DNA of 21,579 nucleotides from JBDTCS01 sp039923455 (GTDB taxonomy: Bacteria > Bacteroidota > Ignavibacteria > Palsa-1295), in assembly GCA_039923455.1 (NCBI GenBank), contig JBDTCS010000101.1, positions 1 to 21,579 on the forward strand, written 5' to 3'. Of this stretch, positions 17,438 through 21,579 are shown in pieces (position 1 is the stretch's first letter; each line of letters begins with the position of its first letter). Under the pieces are notes generated by a model. The model saw only the letters and a list, made by a program, of their open reading frames with translations. It did no database searches and was not told where the DNA came from. The position numbers were made by a program, and so were the translations under genes.

Positions 17438-17470
17438 CCTATAAATCCCGCTCTACGTTTTGACAAAACG
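17438..17470 (-). promoter_or_regulatory. Candidate promoter with overlapping 7-1-7 palindrome upstream of the metallopeptidase gene
   Basis: On the minus strand TTGTCA (17461-17466), 17 bases, TATAGG (17438-17443) resembles a sigma70 promoter about 50 bases before the peptidase start. CGTTTTG-A-CAAAACG (17456-17470) is a perfect palindrome over the -35, a plausible operator in the 209-base divergent region 17386-17594. Confidence 0.35.
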
Positions 17471-17594
17471 GATTGCAAAAATCGAGAAACCTCATTCGTG
17501 CATGCGTGTCCTTGCTGCATATCGTGCTCAAAGTAATCACGAGCGAGTGCATGAGTAGGTATCTCGTTACCGTCACATTTTTATCAGCAACTTT

Positions 17595-18824
17595 ATGAAA
17601 CCTCGTTACCATTTTATCGGAGCCCTCTTTTCGCTCCTTCTTGCAACAACAAGTTTCGCCCAACAATGGTCGAAACAAACGAACATTCCAGTCGCAGGAC
17701 TCGATGCGGCAGTCTCATTCACGATCGGCACCAAGGTTTATTTTGGCGGTGGCTCCGGCTCGCTCGAGTTCAATGAGTTCGACCCCGCAACAGGTAAATG
17801 GACAAAGAAGTCCAATCTTCCGGGTGTTGGAGTAGCGCGCGGTTTTGGTGTCGGCTTCAGCATCGGAGATAAAGGATACGTGGGGCTCGGCACAGATATT
17901 TCAACGGACAACAAGATTACTTACCTCAAAAAAGATCTCTGGCAATACGATCCTGCAACAGATCACTGGACGCGCAAAGCCGATCTCCCAGGTCCCGAAC
18001 GCGATGGTGCTGTGAGTTTTGTCGTGAATGGGAAAGCGTACGTAGGCGGTGGTGCTGGGGGCACAAATCTTTATTCGGATTTCTACGAATATGATCCGGT
18101 GGTGGATGTGTGGGTGCAAAAGGGTGATCTCCCTACCGGCGGCCTTATTTTTCCCGTCGCCTTTACGATCGGTAAGTATGCGTACCTAACGACGGGAGAG
18201 ACAAGTGCTGAGATGACCGATATGTTTCGTTACAATTCGATCGATGATACTTGGGATACCGCTGCAGCGTTTCCGGGCGCTGCCAGACAATGTGCGGTGG
18301 CGTGCGCGATCAATGGCAAAGGCTACGTTGGCTTCGGTCAGAGTAGCTACAAAACCATCTACGGAGATATGTTTGCCTACGATCCGGTGAAGAATACCTG
18401 GGCGAAAGTTGGATTACCTTCGGCAGCAGGTCGTGCATGGTCGACCGCAACGGCGGCCAATAACAAGATGTATGTTGGCTCCGGTTGGGATTTCAGCAAT
18501 AGTTTCTTTAATGATTGGTGGTCGTTCGATCCGGTTGCTTCCGGAGTGGAACAGCCGAAAGCAAGTGGTGCAGCACTTACCGTGTATCCGAATCCGGCAA
18601 CAACCGCGATCACACTTGAACTGCCAAAGTATGAGGGCCGTGGATTACTCACGATCTCGGACGGACTTGGTCGGATCGTTCATTCGGAAAATCTTACGAG
18701 TGCAGTCAGCACTTCTCAAACCAACAAAATGCGAATTGAAATATCCACTCTCGCAAGCGGTGAATATTTCCTCTCTCTGCATGCGACTTCGGGCAACTTC
18801 ATGCAGAAGATCGTAAAGAACTGA
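17595..18824 (+). CDS. Kelch-repeat beta-propeller protein with T9SS type A sorting domain
   Basis: 409 residues. A signal peptide (MKPRYHFIGALFSLLLATTS, ending FA before QQ) is followed by six Kelch-type blades. Each has a (K)xYVGxG strand (KVYFGGG, KGYVGLG, KAYVGGG, YAYLTTG, KGYVGFG, KMYVGSG) and a YDP..xxW strand (for example EFDPATGKW, QYDPATDHW, EYDPVVDVW). From about residue 325 to the end is a T9SS C-terminal domain: LTVYPNPATTAITLEL, then SGEYFLSLHATSGNFMQKIVKN. It should be exported by Sec, crossed over the outer membrane by T9SS and then released or anchored. Kelch propellers bind proteins or sugars; no activity can be assigned. The start ATG overlaps the stop of a 15-codon upstream frame. 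A strong terminator follows. Confidence 0.88.
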   Translation: MKPRYHFIGALFSLLLATTSFAQQWSKQTNIPVAGLDAAVSFTIGTKVYFGGGSGSLEFNEFDPATGKWTKKSNLPGVGVARGFGVGFSIGDKGYVGLGTDISTDNKITYLKKDLWQYDPATDHWTRKADLPGPERDGAVSFVVNGKAYVGGGAGGTNLYSDFYEYDPVVDVWVQKGDLPTGGLIFPVAFTIGKYAYLTTGETSAEMTDMFRYNSIDDTWDTAAAFPGAARQCAVACAINGKGYVGFGQSSYKTIYGDMFAYDPVKNTWAKVGLPSAAGRAWSTATAANNKMYVGSGWDFSNSFFNDWWSFDPVASGVEQPKASGAALTVYPNPATTAITLELPKYEGRGLLTISDGLGRIVHSENLTSAVSTSQTNKMRIEISTLASGEYFLSLHATSGNFMQKIVKN

Positions 18825-18868
18825 TGTGAAGACATCGGAAACAGACGAACCGAGAAAGACAAAGAGAG

Positions 18869-18900
18869 AAGGGCTGGAGTGCGAAAGCACTTCAGCCCTT
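18869..18900. terminator. Strong bidirectional terminator between Kelch gene and arsC
   Basis: AAGGGCTGGAGTGC (18869-18882) pairs with GCACTTCAGCCCTT (18887-18900) over 14 positions with one G.U, capped by a GAAA (GNRA) tetraloop and followed by TTTGTTTA on the plus strand. The minus strand after the stem is TCTCTTTGTCTTTC, so it can also end the ars transcript. Confidence 0.88.
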
Positions 18901-18906
18901 TGTTTA

Positions 18907-19359
18907 TCACCTCTCCAACGCTGTATAATCCGGTGGCAATATCTCGAGCATCGCCTCTAACAATCGTCGATTAATTTCGACAGCCGTGCTAAAAAAGCGC
19001 AAGAACTGGGTTTTGTGATCACCTTCACCAGCCGGATCCGGCAACGGCCAATGCCACTTCTTCACTTTGATCGGAAGTATCGGACACACTTCCTCGGCAC
19101 AGAGTGTGATGACAAGATCAAGGCCATCGAGATCGATCGTGCCAATGGATTTGGAATATTGGCTGGATATATCTATTCCCAAATACTCGAGCACTTCGAT
19201 CGCGTATGGATTCACAACCGTAGGCATCGATCCGGCACTCGCAATCAGAACCCTGTCACCGAAGAATTTTCGCGCGAGCCCTTCTGCCATCTGACTTCGT
19301 GCAGAGTTTGCCACACATAAAAACAAAACGTAAGGCTTACCTTCCTTCACAGTTGACAC
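18907..19359 (-). CDS. arsC: Arsenate reductase, LMW-PTP/thioredoxin type
   Basis: 150 residues. The N-terminal FLCVANSARSQMAEG gives the CX5R phosphatase-like loop with nucleophile C15 and R21. TLCAEEVCP places two more cysteines at C87 and C92, which relay the disulfide to thioredoxin. WPLPDPA provides the general-acid Asp (about D108). The family reduces As(V) to As(III) in the cytoplasm. The C87-x4-C92 spacing is shorter than the x6 of the plasmid pI258 enzyme, but similar AEEVCP forms are common. The start is GTG at 19359, 16 bases after the acr3 stop, consistent with one operon. As(III) made here is the substrate of the adjacent Acr3. Confidence 0.93.
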   Translation of the reverse strand: MSTVKEGKPYVLFLCVANSARSQMAEGLARKFFGDRVLIASAGSMPTVVNPYAIEVLEYLGIDISSQYSKSIGTIDLDGLDLVITLCAEEVCPILPIKVKKWHWPLPDPAGEGDHKTQFLRFFSTAVEINRRLLEAMLEILPPDYTALER

Positions 19360-19375
19360 TCGCCTTCATAAATAT

Positions 19376-20443
19376 TTACGTGACTGCCGTCGGATAATAT
19401 TTTCGCTTCGCCCATAATGCAAGATAGACCAAACCAATAAGCGCTGGCACTTCGATAAGCGGACCTACTACTCCTGCTAATGCTTCTCCCGAGCTCACTC
19501 CGAAGACTCCGATAGCAACAGCAATCGCGAGTTCAAAATTATTTCCGGCTGCGGTGAACGATAGCGTCGCATTGCGTGCATAACTCAAGCGCAACTTTAA
19601 TCCGATTGCAAACGAGACACCCCACATCAAAATAAAATAGACGATGAGCGGCAGTGCAATGCGTGCAACATCGAGCGGGTGTGCCGTGATCGTCCCGCCT
19701 TGCAATGCGAAGAGCAGCACGATTGTGAAGAGCAATCCCCAAAGTGCAATGGGTCCAATGCGCGGAAGGAATCTGGTTTCGTACCACGTGATCCCTTTCG
19801 CTCGCACGCCGATCTTACGCGTAAGAAATCCGGCTAAGAGAGGAATGCCAAGAAAAACAAGCACCATGCGAGCGATCTCCCAGATCGAAACATCGAGCGT
19901 GTGCGTCTCAAATCCGAGCCAGCGTGGGAGTATCGTGAGATAAAAATACCCAAGCAATGCATAAGCGAAGATCTGAAAAACGGAATTCACTGCGACGAGT
20001 ACCGCGGCAGCTTCGCGGTCGCCGCATGCAAGTTCATTCCAGATCAACACCATCGCAATACATCTCGCGAGCCCAACGATGATAAGCCCAGTCCGATACG
20101 ATGGAAGATCGGGCAAGAATATCCAAGCGAGCGCGAACATAAGCGCCGGACCGATCACCCAATTAAGCACGAGCGATGGAATGAGTAATCTTCTATCGCT
20201 CGTAACATTCCCAAGTTTGCCGTAATTCACTTTTGCAAGTACGGGATACATCATCGCAAGCAACCCGAGTGCTATCGGCAGCGATACCGTTCCGATCTTC
20301 ACTGTGTTGAGCATCGTACCAAGTGCCGGATAGATTTTTCCAAGCAATAGGCCGAGCGCCATCGCGACACCAATCCAAACCGGAAGATAACGATCCAGTA
20401 TTGGTAGTTGCGTTATGACGCTTGGTCGCTCGGAGGTCTGCAT
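19376..20443 (-). CDS. acr3: Arsenite efflux permease, ACR3 family
   Basis: 355 residues from the ATG at 20443 (MQTSERPSVITQLPILDRYLPVWIGVAMALG), with about ten membrane helices. Family signatures: MMYPVLAKVNY, LNWVIGPALMFALAW, and GLARCIAMVLIWNELACGD with the conserved TM4 cysteine at residue 128. TAAGNNFELAIAVAIGVFG and GPLIEVPALI follow near the end. It exports As(OH)3/arsenite through the inner membrane, driven by the proton gradient. An earlier ATG at 20509 would add 22 polar residues and overlap arsI by 14 bases; the shorter form fits the family's usual N-terminus and places the key Cys near position 129 as in characterised members. It lies between arsI and arsC on the same strand. Confidence 0.95.
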   Translation of the reverse strand: MQTSERPSVITQLPILDRYLPVWIGVAMALGLLLGKIYPALGTMLNTVKIGTVSLPIALGLLAMMYPVLAKVNYGKLGNVTSDRRLLIPSLVLNWVIGPALMFALAWIFLPDLPSYRTGLIIVGLARCIAMVLIWNELACGDREAAAVLVAVNSVFQIFAYALLGYFYLTILPRWLGFETHTLDVSIWEIARMVLVFLGIPLLAGFLTRKIGVRAKGITWYETRFLPRIGPIALWGLLFTIVLLFALQGGTITAHPLDVARIALPLIVYFILMWGVSFAIGLKLRLSYARNATLSFTAAGNNFELAIAVAIGVFGVSSGEALAGVVGPLIEVPALIGLVYLALWAKRKYYPTAVT

Positions 20444-20495
20444 GCTGAGCTGAACAGTGTTTGGAATATTGTGCGATCTTTTAGCACCACGCTTC

Positions 20496-21041
20496 TTAGC
20501 AGCAAGCATCGGCCGCTACCACAGCGAGCCCTGGCACAGAGATCGTCGCACGAGCTGTTGGCACGCAACAGTTGGCGCTTGCAGTAGTCGTATCACGTGC
20601 CTCGACGTTTGCTTCCGTCACCACAAATATTTCCCATGCGTTACCATCCGGATCGTGCACCCAGATCTTGTCTTGCTTCGCGTAGCAACAGGTCACATCC
20701 ATCTCATCGAACGTGACAAGCCCCGATTTTTCGAGCCTCGTTTTGGCTTCGAGAACATCCGCTGTTGTCGCAACTTCGAAGCCAAGATGATTCAAGCTTC
20801 CGTTTGCTTTTGCTCCCGTTGCCACCGCTTTGTTTGCAGTTGCTTCGTCAAATTGTTTTTGGTTAATAGAGAAATTAAGGGCGGGCGCTTGCAATTCAAA
20901 CTTCGCATAGTCCGCTCGTACTTTCTTCGGGCTAACCCCAAAGAGCGCTGCGTAAAAACTGATGGAGGTTTCCACGTTCGCGACATCAAGCGAAACATGT
21001 GGCCGAAGTGCGCCAGGGATTTTCACATTTTGATCAGACAT
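20496..21041 (-). CDS. arsI: ArsI-type C-As lyase (VOC family; CadI-related)
   Basis: 181 residues, two VOC half-folds. The metal ligands are H15 (RPHVSLDV), H85 (LNHLGFEV) and E137 (GNAWEIF). The vicinal pair C118-C119 (DVTCCYAKQDKIWV) matches the C96-C97 of Thermomonospora curvata ArsI that binds trivalent organoarsenicals, and the 18-residue gap from the pair to the Glu is identical. This family uses Fe(II) and O2 to cleave the C-As bond of methylarsenite to arsenite. Unusual features are a 13-residue Ala/Lys-rich insertion before H85 and a C-terminal tail with two more Cys pairs (C158-159, C180-181). The arsR-arsI-acr3-arsC order supports the arsenic role; the alternative CadI (cadmium-induced protein) annotation belongs to the same family. 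Arsenite produced would be exported by Acr3. Confidence 0.88.
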   Translation of the reverse strand: MSDQNVKIPGALRPHVSLDVANVETSISFYAALFGVSPKKVRADYAKFELQAPALNFSINQKQFDEATANKAVATGAKANGSLNHLGFEVATTADVLEAKTRLEKSGLVTFDEMDVTCCYAKQDKIWVHDPDGNAWEIFVVTEANVEARDTTTASANCCVPTARATISVPGLAVVAADACC

Positions 21042-21078
21042 GATGGTTGATCGGTTTAGTAATTCCGAATGAATCTAT

Positions 21079-21112
21079 CAACTATATGCACGACTACGCA
21101 TATAGTGGTAAA
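21079..21112 (-). promoter_or_regulatory. Candidate ArsR operator overlapping an arsI promoter
   Basis: ACTATATGC (21081-21089) and GCATATAGT (21098-21106) are exact reverse complements separated by eight bases. On the minus strand TTTA (21109-21112), 22 bases, TATAGTTG (21079-21086) resembles the Bacteroidota -33/-7 promoter (3 of 4 and 7 of 8 matches), and the dyad covers its spacer and most of the -7 box. The arsI ATG is 37 bases downstream. Binding by the adjacent ArsR is inferred, not shown. Confidence 0.6.
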
Positions 21113-21179
21113 TAAGTTTCGGTAATCCTTCTGTTAGTTGCAGGATTTCTTGGAGGAACATACCATGTGCGTTGAGCGA

Positions 21180-21579
21180 TCAACACGTCTCGCAATTACA
21201 TGCTTTGAGCTTTACAAGATCGAGTTTTAGACCCGGAAGTTTTCCGGCGGCTTGTTCGATGAGTTCGAGGACGCTCTCCTGCATTCCATCCTCCGCATTC
21301 ATGATGGAGTAATAGACCCACAGCCCGGACTTTCTGCCGCTTATAAGACCGACGGTGCGAAGCTTTGCGAGATGGCGACTTACGTTGGTCTGCTCGAGTC
21401 CGGTTGCATCAACAAGATCGCAGACACAGGTTTCCCCATTTTGCAATAGTAGCGAGAGCAACCGAATACGCGTTGGCTCCGCGAGCGCCGAAAATAGCTC
21501 GGCGAGCTTTTCTGCTTCCGCGATCGAAGTAGTCGCTTTTGATTTTATCGTCGCTTTTGTTTTTGCAAGTGTCTTTGGC
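21180..21579 (-). CDS. arsR: ArsR/SmtB-family arsenic-responsive repressor (5' end missing)
   Basis: The frame is open to the right edge, so the start is outside the window; 132 codons plus the stop are visible. Upstream of the TTG at 21461 the frame continues as a Lys/Thr/Ala-rich leader followed by AEKLAELFSALAEPTRIRLLSLLL, the normal first helices of ArsR, so 21461 is not the true start. The winged helix-turn-helix follows (TGLEQTNVSRHLAKLRTVGLI, wing RKSGLWVYYSI). ETCVCDLV holds the CxC arsenite-binding motif of helix alpha3. The C-terminus KLKACNCETC adds three Cys, which may contribute to metalloid sensing as in some ArsR variants. It should repress the ars genes until As(III) binds. 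It is followed after 138 bases by arsI. Confidence 0.93.
   Translation of the reverse strand, partial: PKTLAKTKATIKSKATTSIAEAEKLAELFSALAEPTRIRLLSLLLQNGETCVCDLVDATGLEQTNVSRHLAKLRTVGLISGRKSGLWVYYSIMNAEDGMQESVLELIEQAAGKLPGLKLDLVKLKACNCETC

Noticed and set aside
21165..21230. Plus-strand mini-frame with GGAGGAA before ATG, antisense to the arsR 3' end
   Set aside because: About 21 codons (MCVERSTRLAITCFELYKIEF), overlapping arsR, with no conservation evidence available; the purine run is most simply chance.

Overview
The window reads as about 21.6 kb of a chromosome from the Bacteroidota/FCB group, possibly an Ignavibacteria- or Kapabacteria-like lineage. This rests on three things seen here: a secreted protein with a type IX secretion (T9SS) C-terminal sorting domain, a large exported protein built of Asp-box and choice-of-anchor-D-like repeats, and few clear Shine-Dalgarno sites with several GTG/TTG starts. 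The phylum is an inference; no rRNA is present.

Layout. (1) 1-2432, minus: 5' portion of a large exported repeat protein that runs off the left edge. It has an N-terminal Asp-box propeller and then five repeats of about 105 residues, each with one cysteine pair. (2) 2882-4513, plus: a GT-C (PMT/ArnT-like) membrane glycosyltransferase. (3) 4540-8262, minus: D-Ala-D-Ala ligase and leucyl-tRNA synthetase. (4) About 8300-9000: a gene-free block of short hairpin-pair repeats in both orientations, reaching up to the leuS 5' end. (5) 9147-13668, plus: an exported FG-GAP/CBM9-like protein, then a 983-residue hybrid histidine kinase (CHASE3-like, PAS, HisKA, HATPase, two receivers, Hpt). (6) 13774-14301, plus: a DinB-like DUF1572 protein. 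(7) 14357-16083, minus: tRNA-Leu(GAG) and an alpha2 glycyl-tRNA synthetase. (8) 16201-18824: divergent secreted HExxH metallopeptidase and Kelch-propeller T9SS cargo. (9) 18907-21579, minus: an arsenic resistance cluster, arsR (cut by the right edge) - arsI - acr3 - arsC.

How they work together. The arsenic cluster is the clearest module. ArsC reduces arsenate to arsenite, ArsI (an O2- and Fe(II)-dependent C-As lyase) should turn methylarsenite into arsenite, Acr3 exports arsenite, and ArsR should control the set. A perfect 9-8-9 dyad lies just upstream of arsI over a possible promoter and is the best operator candidate. leuS, glyS, ddl and tRNA-Leu are housekeeping genes. Three or four exported proteins reflect a surface- and secretion-oriented lifestyle.

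I did not find CRISPR arrays, transposases, integrases or phage genes. The most novel-looking material is the hairpin-repeat block next to leuS, where two copies show a compensatory base-pair change around a GTAA tetraloop, and the cysteine-paired repeat protein at the left edge.
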